Part shown: in pieces, positions 16,425 to 25,445 of the stretch
How the letters are laid out: the number at the start of each line of letters is the position of its first letter
How positions within the stretch are numbered: the stretch's first letter is position 1
NCBI RefSeq assembly: GCF_019968905.1
Contig: NZ_CP079946.1
Coordinates: 7,227,356-7,291,355 of the forward strand
Source: Corallococcus sp. EGB
GTDB lineage: Bacteria; Myxococcota; Myxococcia; Myxococcales; Myxococcaceae
Reading direction: 5' to 3'
DNA: 64,000 nucleotides
Notes under the pieces: model-generated
Told to the model about the DNA's origin: nothing
Seen by the model: only the letters and a program-made list of their open reading frames with translations
Databases searched by the model: none
Made by a program: the position numbers and the translations under genes

Positions 16425-17437
16425 CAGACGAACCCGTGCGCGGGGAACAGGAGGACGTCCTCGATGCGCTGGACCCCGAGCAGCAGCATCAGGATTCGGT
16501 CGAGCCCCACCGCGATGCCCGCGGACGGCGGCATGCGGCCCACCGCCTCCAGGAAGCGCTCGTCCAGGGGATACACGGCGCGGCCCAGCTTGCGGCGCAG
16601 CTCCTGCTCCTCCACCAGCCGCGCGCGCTGCTCCACCGCGTCCGTCAATTCAGAGAAGCCGTTCGCCAGCTCCAGCCCCTTCGCGTACAGCTCCACCCGC
16701 TCCGCCACGCGGGCGTCGCCGGGCTTCAGCCGGGACAGGGCCGCCATGGACGCGGGGTATTCAATCAGGAAGGTGGGCCGCTCGTGGCCCAGCCCCCGCT
16801 CCACCTTCTCCAGGAAGAGGTGGAAGAAGACGTCGTCGAAGGACGTCGAGCTCCCGGTGTGCACGCCGATGGCGTCCGCCGCGCGCTTGAGCGACGCGCC
16901 GTCCGGGTGCGCGTGGATGTCCACGCCCGTGGCCCGCAGCACCGCGTCCCGCACCGTCACCCGCTCGTAGGGTGTGCGCGTGAAGAACGCAGGGTCCGCG
17001 CCGGGGTCACCCTCCTTCGCGTCCGCCGCCGCCCGGCCCGCCGCCGCCAGCGCGCCCTCCAGGTCGTCCATGATGGCGTGGTAGTCGGCGTTCGGCCGGT
17101 AGAACTCCAGCAGCGTGAACTCCGGGTTGTGCGTCTGGGAGACCTCGCCGTTGCGGAAGACCTTGCAAATCTGGAACAGCGGCCCTGCTCCCTGCGCGAG
17201 CAGGCGCTTCATCGCGTACTCGGGGCTGGTGTGCAGGTAGAGCGTGCGGGCCTTCCCCACGTCCGTCTCCGGGACGAAGGGCGTCTCGAAGGCGGAGATG
17301 TACGGCTCCATGCCGGGGGTGGGCACGAGCAGCGGCGTCTCCACTTCCAGGTAGCCCTGGCCGGCGAAGAACTGACGCAGGGCGGAGTAGAGGCCCTGGC
17401 GTCCTCGGGCCGCCCGCCATGGGTTTACGTTGGGCAT
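16424..17437 (-). CDS. epmA: EF-P beta-lysine/lysine ligase EpmA (GenX/PoxA)
   Basis: A class II lysyl-tRNA-synthetase paralogue lacking the anticodon-binding domain. EpmA attaches lysine or beta-lysine to elongation factor P. Class II motifs are present: QGYLEVETPLLVPTPGMEPYI, YLHTSPEYAMKRLLA, IFQICKVFRNGE-like ICKVFRNGEVSQTHNPEFTLLEFY, and the terminal GIAVGLDRILML. At 337 aa it has the normal GenX length. ATG 17437 fits the family N-terminus (NVNPWRAARGRQGLYSALR); the 17476 alternative would overlap the divergent peptidase gene. No epmB or efp lies in the window. Its first codon is 29 bp from the divergent peptidase start. Confidence 0.9.
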   Translation of the reverse strand: MPNVNPWRAARGRQGLYSALRQFFAGQGYLEVETPLLVPTPGMEPYISAFETPFVPETDVGKARTLYLHTSPEYAMKRLLAQGAGPLFQICKVFRNGEVSQTHNPEFTLLEFYRPNADYHAIMDDLEGALAAAGRAAADAKEGDPGADPAFFTRTPYERVTVRDAVLRATGVDIHAHPDGASLKRAADAIGVHTGSSTSFDDVFFHLFLEKVERGLGHERPTFLIEYPASMAALSRLKPGDARVAERVELYAKGLELANGFSELTDAVEQRARLVEEQELRRKLGRAVYPLDERFLEAVGRMPPSAGIAVGLDRILMLLLGVQRIEDVLLFPAHGFV

Positions 17438-17466
17438 CGGCGGGTCGGAAGTAACATGGGCGGCCC

Positions 17467-19200
17467 ATGTCCCCAAGGATTCCGTCCCTCCTCGCCGCCA
17501 CCATGTGTTTGCTGAGCGCCTGTCACAAGGCGCCGCCCCCGGTGGTGGTCCCCCCTCCCAGCGAGGAAGAACTGCTGACCGGAGAGGTGAACGCCCTGTC
17601 CAGGGAGGCCGCCCTCCTCCTGGAGGAGCAGCACCGGCTCGTCTGGGACTACTGGACCGAGGGCAAGGCGGTGGACATCGCCGCCACCTACAGCGGCAAG
17701 CAGGCGCTCTTCAGCCTGGAGAACCTGCGCCGCATCGACCAGCTCCGGCACCTGACGAAGGACCCGCGCGAGCTGCGCGCCCTCACCGCGCTCCACGGCC
17801 ACTTCGCCGGCGAGTTCCTGGCGCGCGAGCTGGCCGAGCACAACGACGCCTCCGCCAACCTGGAGGCGTCGCTCAAGCTGAACGTGGACGGGCGCGAGGT
17901 GCGCTACCACGACCTGGAGCGGCTGCTCGCCAACGAGAAGAGCGCCCTCAAGCGCAAGGCGCTCTACGCGGCGGCCACGCCCGCGCTCACCCGCCTGAAC
18001 CAGACGCTGCTGCGCCGCGAGGCGCGCACCAACGAGCTGGTGAAGCAGATGGGCTTCGAGTCCTACGAGGCCTTCGGCAGTGAGCTCCGGCAGGCGGACC
18101 TGGAGCGGCTGGCGCAGCTGGCGGAGGAGGTCCTCCAGGCCACCCAGGAGCCGTACCGCCTGGTGATGGAGCGGCTCTCCCAGCGCGAGCTGGGGCTGCC
18201 CTTCGCGCAGATCACGCGCGCGGACATCCCGCGCCTGTTCCGCTCGCGCGAGGTGGAGGACGCGTTCGCCAGGGGCGAGTCGCTGGCGAAGGCGCAGGCC
18301 ACCGTGGCGGGGATGGGCATCGACCTGAACGCGCTGCCCAACGTGAAGGTGGACGCGCGCGACCTGCCGCAGAAGAACCCGCGCCCGCTGGCCCTGGCGG
18401 TGAAGGTGCCGTCCGACGTGCGGCTGTCCTTCAAGCCCGGCACGGGCGTGCTGCACCAGGGCCGCGTGCTGCATGAGGTGGGACACCTGCTGCACACGGC
18501 CTTCACCCAGGAGCCCCGCTTCGAGCTTGCTCGGCTGGGCAACCCCACCGTGGGCGAGGCGTACTCGGCGCTCTTCGAGGACCTGCTGGAGGACCCGGTG
18601 TGGCTGGAGGAGAACGCGGGCGTGCTGGGGGACGCGGACAAGCGCGCCCAGTACCTGGCGACCTCCAGCGCGCACAAGCTGTACCTCATCCGCCACGCGG
18701 CGGGCCGGCTGCTGTACCAGCTGGAGCTGCACCGCCGCACGGACGTGGACCCGCGCGAGCTGTACCGCGCGCTGATGGCGCGCACCGGCGCCATGCCCAT
18801 GACCGAGGACGACGTGGCGCGCTACCTCGTGGACCAGGAGGACTTCTACCAGTCCGCGGACAGCTTCCGGGCGTGGTTCCTCGCGGGCCAGCTCCAGGGG
18901 CAGCTGAAGGCGCGCTTCGGCCCGGCGTGGTGGCACGCCCCGGAGGCGGGCACGTTCCTCAAGGAGCTCTGGGCGCGCGGCACCGCGCCCTCCGCGCGCG
19001 AGCTGACGCAGGCCATTGGTGAGAATGGCCTGGCGCCCGACGTGCTGCTGCTGCGGCTGAGCACCACGCTGCAGGTGCCCATGAAGCTGGACCTGCGCCG
19101 GCTGGACGACACGCCCGCCCCACCGCCCACACCGCCGGGACCCGCGCCCACGTCCGTGCCCCAGATGCCCCGCGCCGGGGCCACGCCGCTGGCCTCCTAG
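17467..19200 (+). CDS. Zinc metallopeptidase lipoprotein (HEXXH, M3/M2-like)
   Basis: The 577-residue exported lipoprotein has lipobox LLSAC (Cys19). The mature part is mostly alpha-helical, as in oligopeptidases of clans with the M2/M3 fold. The zinc motif LHEVGHLLH (His336, Glu337, His340) is followed 28 residues from the first His by GEAYSALFEDLL (Glu364), the spacing expected for the third zinc ligand of a gluzincin. The C-terminus is Pro-rich. It probably degrades peptides in the periplasm or at the outer membrane; the substrate is unknown. M3 versus M2 assignment is uncertain. Confidence 0.82.
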   Translation: MSPRIPSLLAATMCLLSACHKAPPPVVVPPPSEEELLTGEVNALSREAALLLEEQHRLVWDYWTEGKAVDIAATYSGKQALFSLENLRRIDQLRHLTKDPRELRALTALHGHFAGEFLARELAEHNDASANLEASLKLNVDGREVRYHDLERLLANEKSALKRKALYAAATPALTRLNQTLLRREARTNELVKQMGFESYEAFGSELRQADLERLAQLAEEVLQATQEPYRLVMERLSQRELGLPFAQITRADIPRLFRSREVEDAFARGESLAKAQATVAGMGIDLNALPNVKVDARDLPQKNPRPLALAVKVPSDVRLSFKPGTGVLHQGRVLHEVGHLLHTAFTQEPRFELARLGNPTVGEAYSALFEDLLEDPVWLEENAGVLGDADKRAQYLATSSAHKLYLIRHAAGRLLYQLELHRRTDVDPRELYRALMARTGAMPMTEDDVARYLVDQEDFYQSADSFRAWFLAGQLQGQLKARFGPAWWHAPEAGTFLKELWARGTAPSARELTQAIGENGLAPDVLLLRLSTTLQVPMKLDLRRLDDTPAPPPTPPGPAPTSVPQMPRAGATPLAS

Positions 19201-19241
19201 GCCCCTTCCCGTCCCCACCACTTGCACGTAGGGTCCGAAGC

Positions 19242-19784
19242 ATGGTGTCCGTGAAACAGCTCCGCCCCTTCGCAGGTGCCTCGCTGGAGTCCTTCCGGTC
19301 CGCGTCCGGCGCAATCGCGCTCATCCAGCAGCCCGTGGACGCCGCCTTCAAGGCCGTGGTCTCCCCGGGCATGGTGGGCATGCGCACGGTGGGGATGGCG
19401 CACCGCTCGCGCATGGAGGAGCGACTGCTCGCCATGCTGCGAGACTTCGACAACCTGGAGGTCCACTTCCTCCAGCCGAACCAGGACGGCGAGGAGTTCA
19501 CCGTGGGCCGCACCGACACGTGCGACCTCATGGTGCTGGAGCCCTCCGTGTCCCAGCACCACGCCACCCTGCGCTGGAACGCGGCCGCCGGGGACTTCGC
19601 CGTGCGCGACGCGCAGTCCATGAACGGCACCTTCATCAACGGCGCGCCCCTGGCCTTCAAGGCCCAGGTGATGCTCCACGACGGAGCCACGCTGGCCTTC
19701 GGCGACGTGCAGTTCCTCTACCTGCGCGCGGAGACGCTGCACGAACACCTGCGCCGCGCCGTGCCCGGCACGCCCACCCCCTGA
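19242..19784 (+). CDS. FHA-domain protein
   Basis: A 180-residue protein with a C-terminal forkhead-associated domain (about 85-165): FTVGRTDTCDLMVLEPSVSQHHATLRW, then DAQSMNGTFINGAPL. These contain the conserved Gly-Arg, Ser-x-x-His and Asn-Gly residues that bind phosphothreonine. The N-terminal 75 residues are unrecognised. By family, it likely docks on proteins phosphorylated by Ser/Thr kinases, which myxobacteria have in large number. It starts 41 bp after the metallopeptidase gene and may be co-transcribed. Confidence 0.85.
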   Translation: MVSVKQLRPFAGASLESFRSASGAIALIQQPVDAAFKAVVSPGMVGMRTVGMAHRSRMEERLLAMLRDFDNLEVHFLQPNQDGEEFTVGRTDTCDLMVLEPSVSQHHATLRWNAAAGDFAVRDAQSMNGTFINGAPLAFKAQVMLHDGATLAFGDVQFLYLRAETLHEHLRRAVPGTPTP

Positions 19785-19792
19785 AACGCGCG

Positions 19793-19824
19793 AAGGCCCC
19801 GCCTCCACACGGAGACAGGGCCCT
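19793..19824. terminator. Bidirectional imperfect hairpin between convergent genes
   Basis: Fourteen-base arms with three mismatches and an ACAC loop lie between the FHA gene stop (19784) and the SPFH gene stop (19851) on the opposite strand. It probably terminates both. There is no T-run. Confidence 0.4.
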
Positions 19825-19850
19825 CACGACCGCTCAAGACCGCGGCGGCA

Positions 19851-20894
19851 CTACAGCAGCTTCATCAGCTCCGCGCGCTTGGCGTTGTACTCCTCGTCGG
19901 TGAGCACGCCGGCGTCCTTCAGCTCCTTGAGCTCCTTGAGCCGCTGCGCCGGGCTGCGCGTGTCCGCCGGGGCGGCCGCCTGCGCGGGCTCCGCGGGGCG
20001 CTGCTGCTGCTGGTTCTGCTGGTTGGCGAACATCTGCGCCATGCCGAACCCCATGCCCATGCCCATGCCCTGCATGGCGCCGTCACTTCCGCCGCCGCCC
20101 TTGGCCATGCCCTCGGACGCGCCGAGCATCGCCTGGCCCTGGGCGTACTGCTGGAAGCCGCCCGCCAGCCGCGAGTACGCCACGTCCTTGGACAGCTTCT
20201 TCAGGGTGACCTCGTCCTCGGGCTTGATGCTGACGACGAAGTTGCCCATGCGGACGATGGTGAGGCCGTAGGAGTCCACGTGCGGCTTCAGGCCGGCGAG
20301 GATCTCCTGCTCCATCTCCTCCACGTAGGCGCCACTCGTCACGTCCAGGAGCGGCCACTTCTTCTTGACCAGCAGCTCGGCGGTGCGGTCGCGCGTCACC
20401 TTGAGGACCTGGCCCTTGAACCAGCCCAGGAACTCCTCGTTGGAGGCGCGGCCCATGCCGACCAGGCCCACCACCAGCTTCTCCGGCTCCGTCACGCGGA
20501 TGGAGAAGTCGCCGTACACCATGGTGCCGATGCCCAGGCCCGTCTCCGGGTCGCGCACGTCCCCAATGGGGCCGCCGAACTTCACGCCCGTGTGCTCACG
20601 GTTGGAGACGAAGAAGATCTCCGCCATGAACATGTTGCCGCCGGTGAAGCCCTCCAGCAGGCGCGACAGGAACGGGATGTTGTTGGTGTCCAGCGTGTGG
20701 CGGCCGGGCCCCAGCTTCCCCTCCACCTTGCCGTCCTTGACGAACAGCGCCACCTCATCCGCGTCCACGGTGAGCTGCGTCTTCATCCGGACGTTCTTCT
20801 CCGGGTACTTGTAGACGATTTCACCCTTCGCGCTGTCCGCGCGGGCGATGAAGTTCCGCTGCGCCTCGCCCTTGATGCTGTCGAAGATCCCCAT
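19851..20894 (-). CDS. SPFH/band 7-domain protein with C-terminal SHOCT domain
   Basis: The 347-residue protein begins MGIFDSIKGEAQRNFIAR and carries an SPFH domain of the YdjI/virion-core-like group (about 30-245). The segments DADEVALFVKDGKVEGKLGPGRHTLDT, FGGPIGDVRDPETGLGIGTMVYGDFSIRV, and VDSYGLTIVRMGNFVVSI support this. A Met/Gly/Gln-rich low-complexity linker follows, and a short C-terminal SHOCT helix pair (SPAQRLKELKELKDAGVLTDEEY-AKRAELMKLL). Members form membrane-associated oligomeric platforms, often in stress or membrane-integrity functions. ATG 20894 was chosen; in-frame upstream codons to 20957 do not look like protein. Confidence 0.85.
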   Translation of the reverse strand: MGIFDSIKGEAQRNFIARADSAKGEIVYKYPEKNVRMKTQLTVDADEVALFVKDGKVEGKLGPGRHTLDTNNIPFLSRLLEGFTGGNMFMAEIFFVSNREHTGVKFGGPIGDVRDPETGLGIGTMVYGDFSIRVTEPEKLVVGLVGMGRASNEEFLGWFKGQVLKVTRDRTAELLVKKKWPLLDVTSGAYVEEMEQEILAGLKPHVDSYGLTIVRMGNFVVSIKPEDEVTLKKLSKDVAYSRLAGGFQQYAQGQAMLGASEGMAKGGGGSDGAMQGMGMGMGFGMAQMFANQQNQQQQRPAEPAQAAAPADTRSPAQRLKELKELKDAGVLTDEEYNAKRAELMKLL

Positions 20895-21093
20895 GTCTGT
20901 TTCAGCGCCTCCGTGGCCGCGTGGGCGGCAGGTCTTCAAAAGCTTCCGTAACCCCATCCCCTAAATACGGGGCCACCGGCGCGAAAGCGCCTCCGCGCTT
21001 TCCCCCGGCATTCCGCTGGGAACATACCAGCTTCACGGGCGCCTGCCCGTCCGGCCGGCCCCCTGGCAGTCCACTCTCCAACCCGCCAGTGAC

Positions 21094-21894
21094 TCAACCC
21101 CAGCGGCTGACCAGACGTTCCCGGTCCAGGAGCCGGATGCTGGCCACCAGCAGGACGAAGTCCAGCACCAGCACCACGGCGCCCTGGATGGCGTAGTACC
21201 CCAGGCCCGCCTTGAGCACGCCGGCCACCTGGCCGCCCACCAGCCCCACCAGCGGCAGCACCACCAGCGCGGACAGCTGCTGCGCCATGCGCGCCTCGCT
21301 CACCCGGGCGGAAATCAGCACCGCGACGCCGTTGCCGAAGAAGGCGAACAGCGGCGCGAGCACGAACACGCCAAAGCCCCACAGCGCGTCCGGCATCAGC
21401 GGCGCGCCCACCAGCGGCCACGCCACCCAGTCCACGCCGATGCAGAACAGCACGAAGGCGCCCCAGGTCAGCACCACCGCGGGCACCAGCGCGGCCAGGC
21501 ACTTGCCCGCCACCAGCTCCGCCGCGGACACGGGCGACGCGAGCAGCGGCTCCAGCGTGCGGCGCTCCTTCTCCCCCGCCACGCTCTGGGACGCGACGAG
21601 GATGGGGATGAAGACGGGCATCACCAGGAACATGCCGAACCAGTCGGTGAGTGACTTGTCGATGAGGAAGCGCGCCGCGCTCGCGCCCAACGGCAGCGTG
21701 GGGTCGTAGAAGAGCGCCACGGTGCGCAGGTCCGCGTGGTCCGGCTGCCGCACGTACGTCCACACCACGCCGATGGGCACCGCCACCATCACCAGCGGCA
21801 GCACCGCCATGGACACGAGCAGGCCCACGTTCTTGCGCAGGTCCAGCAGGTCCTTCCAGAACACCGCCAACGCGCGTCGCGGCCGGAAGGCCAT
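21094..21894 (-). CDS. ABC-2 type transporter permease
   Basis: The 266-residue inner-membrane permease has about six hydrophobic segments. Features include an N-terminal amphipathic lead AFRPRRALAVFWKDLLDLRKN, a first helix, a periplasmic loop, and the conserved SVAGEKERRTLEPLLASPVSAAELVAGK coupling motif of NatB/ABC-2 permeases. Three or four further helices follow. It lies two bases after the stop of the ATPase gene and pairs with it. The transport direction is presumably export; the substrate is unknown. Confidence 0.88.
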   Translation of the reverse strand: MAFRPRRALAVFWKDLLDLRKNVGLLVSMAVLPLVMVAVPIGVVWTYVRQPDHADLRTVALFYDPTLPLGASAARFLIDKSLTDWFGMFLVMPVFIPILVASQSVAGEKERRTLEPLLASPVSAAELVAGKCLAALVPAVVLTWGAFVLFCIGVDWVAWPLVGAPLMPDALWGFGVFVLAPLFAFFGNGVAVLISARVSEARMAQQLSALVVLPLVGLVGGQVAGVLKAGLGYYAIQGAVVLVLDFVLLVASIRLLDRERLVSRWG

Positions 21895-21896
21895 GC

Positions 21897-22856
21897 TCAC
21901 GTCCCCTCTTCCCGCAGCAGATCCAGGTACACCTCTTCCAGCGGCCGCTGCGCGGGCACCACGCTGTGCACGCGCGCGCCCGCCCCCACCAGGCACGCCA
22001 CCACGTCCGGCGCCTGCGCCTCGTCCGCCAGCATCACCCGCAGGCGGCCGCCCTCCACCAGCACGTTGGGCGTGAAGGGCAGCGTCGCCAGCGCGGGGAG
22101 GAAGCCCAGCGCGTCGCCCCCCACGCGCACGTCCAGCGCCTGTCCCGCGCGGCGCAACTCACGCACCGGTCCCAGCGCGAGCAGGCGGCGGCGCACCACG
22201 GCCACGCGCTCGCACAGCCGCTCCACCTCCGCCAGGTTGTGCGAGCACAGGACGATGGTGCGCCCCTCGGAGGCCAGCTCCGCCACCGCGTCGCGCACGG
22301 TGCGCGCGGACTCCGGGTCCAGGCCGCTGGTGGGCTCATCCAGGAAGATGACGCGCGGGTCGTGCACCAGCGTGCGCACGATGGCCAGCTTCTGGCGCAT
22401 GCCCTTGCTGAAGCCGCCGCACGGGTCGTCCTCGCGGCCGCCCAGCCCGAAGCGGTCGAGGTAATGCTTCGCGCGGGGCCACGCGGTGGACTCGTCCAGT
22501 TCGTGCAGCTTGATGAAGAAGCGCAGGTTCTCCCGCGCGGTGAGCCGGTCGTAGAGCCCGGGCTGCTCGGTGAGCAGGCCCACCACCTTGCGCAGCGACT
22601 CGCCGTCGCGCGTGACGGAGTGGCCCCACACCTCCGCGTCCCCCGAGGAAGGGCGGAGCAGCCCCGTCAGCATGCGCACCGTCGTCGTCTTGCCCGCGCC
22701 GTTGGGGCCCAGGAGGCCAAACACCTCACCGGGCCGCACGTCGAAGGTGAGGTCCTCCACGGCGATGCGCTCACCGAAGCGCTTCGCCAGCCCGCGCACG
22801 CGCAGGCCTCCTTCCACGGAGGGCTCCACGCGAGGGGGAGGAACGAAGATGCTCAC
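21897..22856 (-). CDS. ABC transporter ATP-binding protein
   Basis: The 319-residue ATPase has Walker A (GPNGAGKTTTVRML), Q-loop region (LLTEQPGLYDRLTARENL), signature motif GGFSKGMRQK, Walker B VIFLDEPTSGLDPE and the switch His in CSHNLAEVE. The C-terminal about 80 residues are typical of ABC-2 exporters. The start is GTG 22856, because it overlaps the stop of the upstream glycosyltransferase by four bases; the extra ORF upstream is that gene's shadow. It forms an operon with the permease and the glycosyltransferase. Confidence 0.9.
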   Translation of the reverse strand: MSIFVPPPRVEPSVEGGLRVRGLAKRFGERIAVEDLTFDVRPGEVFGLLGPNGAGKTTTVRMLTGLLRPSSGDAEVWGHSVTRDGESLRKVVGLLTEQPGLYDRLTARENLRFFIKLHELDESTAWPRAKHYLDRFGLGGREDDPCGGFSKGMRQKLAIVRTLVHDPRVIFLDEPTSGLDPESARTVRDAVAELASEGRTIVLCSHNLAEVERLCERVAVVRRRLLALGPVRELRRAGQALDVRVGGDALGFLPALATLPFTPNVLVEGGRLRVMLADEAQAPDVVACLVGAGARVHSVVPAQRPLEEVYLDLLREEGT

Positions 22857-25165
22857 TCGATGGTCACCAGGACGAACTTGTTGTTGATGTCGCGGTCGAT
22901 GAGGGTGACGGTCTTGTCGGCGCCCACCGCGCTGCGCAGCAGGTTCACGCGGTTGTGCTCCACCAGCGCCCACTCACGGCCGGGCCGCGACACGTACTGG
23001 CGCATGCGCGTGTTGGCGTCGTTGGCGCGGAACTGCTCCACCGTGTTGCGCGAGTAGAACGTCTCTCCGCGCCAGTTCATCATGTACGCGGCGATGGGCT
23101 CGCCCGGCTTGCGCTGGGCGTAGTAGCGCCAGAACAGGTCGCGCTGCGTCCAGTGGTGGGACAGGTCCACCCAGTGGTTCCAGTTGAACCAGAGCGCGAA
23201 CGCCGCGGCCAGCCCCCAGAAGGTGGTGAACAGCAGCACGCGGGAGCGCTGCAGCGCGGCCACCGCCGCCAGCACGCCGGCCACGCCGAACGCGAAGCCC
23301 ATGGCCACCTTCACGTTGATGGTGCCGGACAGCGCCTTGAACAGCGCATCCGACGCGGCCGGGCCCTTGAAGCCGCGCACCGCCAGCGCCACGCCCACCA
23401 GCGCCAGGCCGAAGCCCACCGTCTGCAACACCGTGCGCCCCGGCGCCTCCTCCGGCCGCGACGCCTGCCAGATGAGGAAGCCCGCGACGGCCAGCAGCGC
23501 CACGCCCCACAGCCCCATCGCGGACACCTGCCCCTGCGATGCCACCGCGGCCAGCGTGGCCCCGCCGGTGAGCAGCAGCCCCAGCGCGACGGCGCGCCCG
23601 GCGGCCGGACGCTCCTGCTTCTGCCTGGGGGAGAACGCGTCGAAGGCCAGGTACACGCCGAAGGCCAGGAGCACCAGCGTCACCAGGTCGCCCATCCACA
23701 GCGGGCGCGAGGAGAAGAACGCGATGGGCCGGGTGACCAGCTCCTGCGGGTACGGCCGGTCGTAGTTGTAGACGAACAGGTCGGTGAAGTCCTTGGGGTT
23801 CTCCGCCAGGTCCTTGCCCACCAGGATGAACAGCACCAGGCCGAAGATGAGGCTCACCGAGTGCTCGGAGATGCCGTCCCTCCACAGCCGGTCCACGAAC
23901 AGCGCGATGAGGATGGCCAGGCCCGGCAGGATGGGGAACACGTAGTGGTGGAACTTCGTGGCGCTGGAGGCGAGCAGATAGAACGCGAACGCCACCCACA
24001 GCACGGCGATGAGCGCCAGGTGATCCGCCTTGTCGCGCGAGCGCAGCTTGAGCCGCGACACGACCGCGAACGCGCCGGGCAGCAGGGCCACCCACGGGAA
24101 GATGGCGAAGCCGCCCTGCTCGATGAAGTAGGTGAACGACCCGCCCGGCGTGGTGGTGTGCACGCCCGCGGTGAGGCGGTTCAGGTGGTCGTGGATGAAG
24201 AAGCGGTACCAGAACAGCTTGCCCTCGTCGTCCACGCCGTCGAAGAGGCACAGCGTCAGGTACCAGGGCACCGCCACCGCCGCGAACACGAGGATGCCCG
24301 TGCCCAGCTTCATCCGGTACATCTGCGCCCACAGCACGGGCATGCTCCGCGTGCCCGCGCGCACCTGGGCGCGGACCTCGCCGCTGGTCAGCCAGCGCAG
24401 GTGCGCCTCCAGGCTCTCGCGGGTCCACGGGATGACGGCGGCGGCCGCGTACAGCACCAGGATGACCGCGGGAAGGCCCACGCCCAGCAGGCCCTTGGCC
24501 AGCGTGGCCAGGCCCGCGAAGACATAGAACCCGTACCACCAGCCGGCGCGGTGCTTCGTGGTGTCATCCAACTGCCCGATGAGCGCGCACGCCATGGCGC
24601 ACACGAAGGTGGTGACGAAGGGCGTGTCGGTGACGGTCTGCCGGGTGAGCAGGAAGTACAGCGGCATGGTGGCCAGCACGAAGCCGGTGGCCAGGCCCGC
24701 GCGCATGTTCACCACCCGCGCCACCGCCAGCGACAGGAGCGCCACCGCGGTGATGCTCAGGATGGCGAAGGGCATGCGCATGCCCCACTCCGTGTAGAGC
24801 CCCATGGCGGCGTCGCCCTTGAGCGCGCCGACGATGTTCATCCCCAGCGCCTGCATCCACATGGTGAGCGGCGGCTTGGAGAAGAACCACGCGTTCTCCC
24901 AGAAGGGATAGACGTAGTCGCCGCGCTGGATCATCTGCCGGCCCACTTCGCCGTAGTGGGTCTCCCAGGGGTCCCACAGGCCGACCGCGCCCAGGTAGGG
25001 CACGAAGAGCAGCGCCGCGAAGCCCGCGGTCGCCAGGACCACGCGCGCGCTGAAGGACAGGGCCAGCCACCGCTTCGCCCATGAAGACGTCAGGGTGTCC
25101 TCACCGAGGATGGCCTGGGTGAAGGTGGATTCCCCCTGCGGGTTCTTTTCGCCGTCGCTTGCCAC
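22853..25165 (-). CDS. Membrane glycosyltransferase, GT39/ArnT-like
   Basis: The 770-residue polytopic protein has about a dozen or more hydrophobic segments. Close to the first helix lies LWDPWETHYGEVGRQM, matching the catalytic Asp/Glu loop of ArnT/PMT (GT83/GT39) lipid-linked sugar transferases, followed by FSKPPLTMWMQALG. FFIHDHLNRLTAG and SSATKFHHYVFPILPG are further family landmarks. It probably transfers a sugar from a polyprenyl phosphate donor to lipid or protein at the periplasmic face. GTG 25165 was chosen for the AAGGAG ribosome-binding site about 9 bp upstream; ATG 25207 is the alternative. The coupled ABC exporter genes downstream suggest an envelope-modification operon (inference). 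Confidence 0.87.
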   Translation of the reverse strand: MASDGEKNPQGESTFTQAILGEDTLTSSWAKRWLALSFSARVVLATAGFAALLFVPYLGAVGLWDPWETHYGEVGRQMIQRGDYVYPFWENAWFFSKPPLTMWMQALGMNIVGALKGDAAMGLYTEWGMRMPFAILSITAVALLSLAVARVVNMRAGLATGFVLATMPLYFLLTRQTVTDTPFVTTFVCAMACALIGQLDDTTKHRAGWWYGFYVFAGLATLAKGLLGVGLPAVILVLYAAAAVIPWTRESLEAHLRWLTSGEVRAQVRAGTRSMPVLWAQMYRMKLGTGILVFAAVAVPWYLTLCLFDGVDDEGKLFWYRFFIHDHLNRLTAGVHTTTPGGSFTYFIEQGGFAIFPWVALLPGAFAVVSRLKLRSRDKADHLALIAVLWVAFAFYLLASSATKFHHYVFPILPGLAILIALFVDRLWRDGISEHSVSLIFGLVLFILVGKDLAENPKDFTDLFVYNYDRPYPQELVTRPIAFFSSRPLWMGDLVTLVLLAFGVYLAFDAFSPRQKQERPAAGRAVALGLLLTGGATLAAVASQGQVSAMGLWGVALLAVAGFLIWQASRPEEAPGRTVLQTVGFGLALVGVALAVRGFKGPAASDALFKALSGTINVKVAMGFAFGVAGVLAAVAALQRSRVLLFTTFWGLAAAFALWFNWNHWVDLSHHWTQRDLFWRYYAQRKPGEPIAAYMMNWRGETFYSRNTVEQFRANDANTRMRQYVSRPGREWALVEHNRVNLLRSAVGADKTVTLIDRDINNKFVLVTIE

Positions 25166-25304
25166 GCGCGCGTGCTCCTTCGTCGTCCGGGACGGGCCAC
25201 CGTGCACCCCATGGGGCCGGGGCGCTTATACCCCCGCGCCCCCCGCCGGTCGACCGACCTGGAGGGGCGTGCGTCGTTCTCGCGCCAGCAGCGTGCACAG
25301 GGGC

Positions 25305-25322
25305 TGTGCAGGCGCCTGCACA
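25305..25322. promoter_or_regulatory. Perfect 18-bp palindrome in divergent control region
   Basis: TGTGCAGGCGCCTGCACA is identical to its reverse complement. It lies in the 280-bp gap between the glycosyltransferase operon (start 25165, minus) and the secreted-protein gene (start 25446, plus). A dimeric regulator binding site is likely; the regulator is not identifiable. Confidence 0.5.
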
Positions 25323-25348
25323 ACCGCCCGGGCAAGTCCGCGAAAGCT

Positions 25349-25369
25349 CGTGCCCCTGCCAGGGGCACG
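25349..25369. promoter_or_regulatory. 10-bp inverted repeat around one base in divergent control region
   Basis: The arms CGTGCCCCTG and CAGGGGCACG flank a single C. It is centred 45 bp from the neighbouring 18-bp palindrome and shares its TGC...GCA ends. It could be a second operator or a short hairpin in the leader of the plus-strand gene. Confidence 0.45.
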
Positions 25370-25445
25370 GGCCTTGTAGTGGCGCCCCGTCGACGCGCCT
25401 GACCGCGTGGCCGGAGCGCGGAAGGCCGCTCGACGAGGAGCCGTG

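Noticed and set aside
22955-25084. Plus-strand open frame of 709 residues opposite the glycosyltransferase
   Set aside because: Shadow composition, no signal or domain; the minus-strand gene has membrane helices and catalytic motif.
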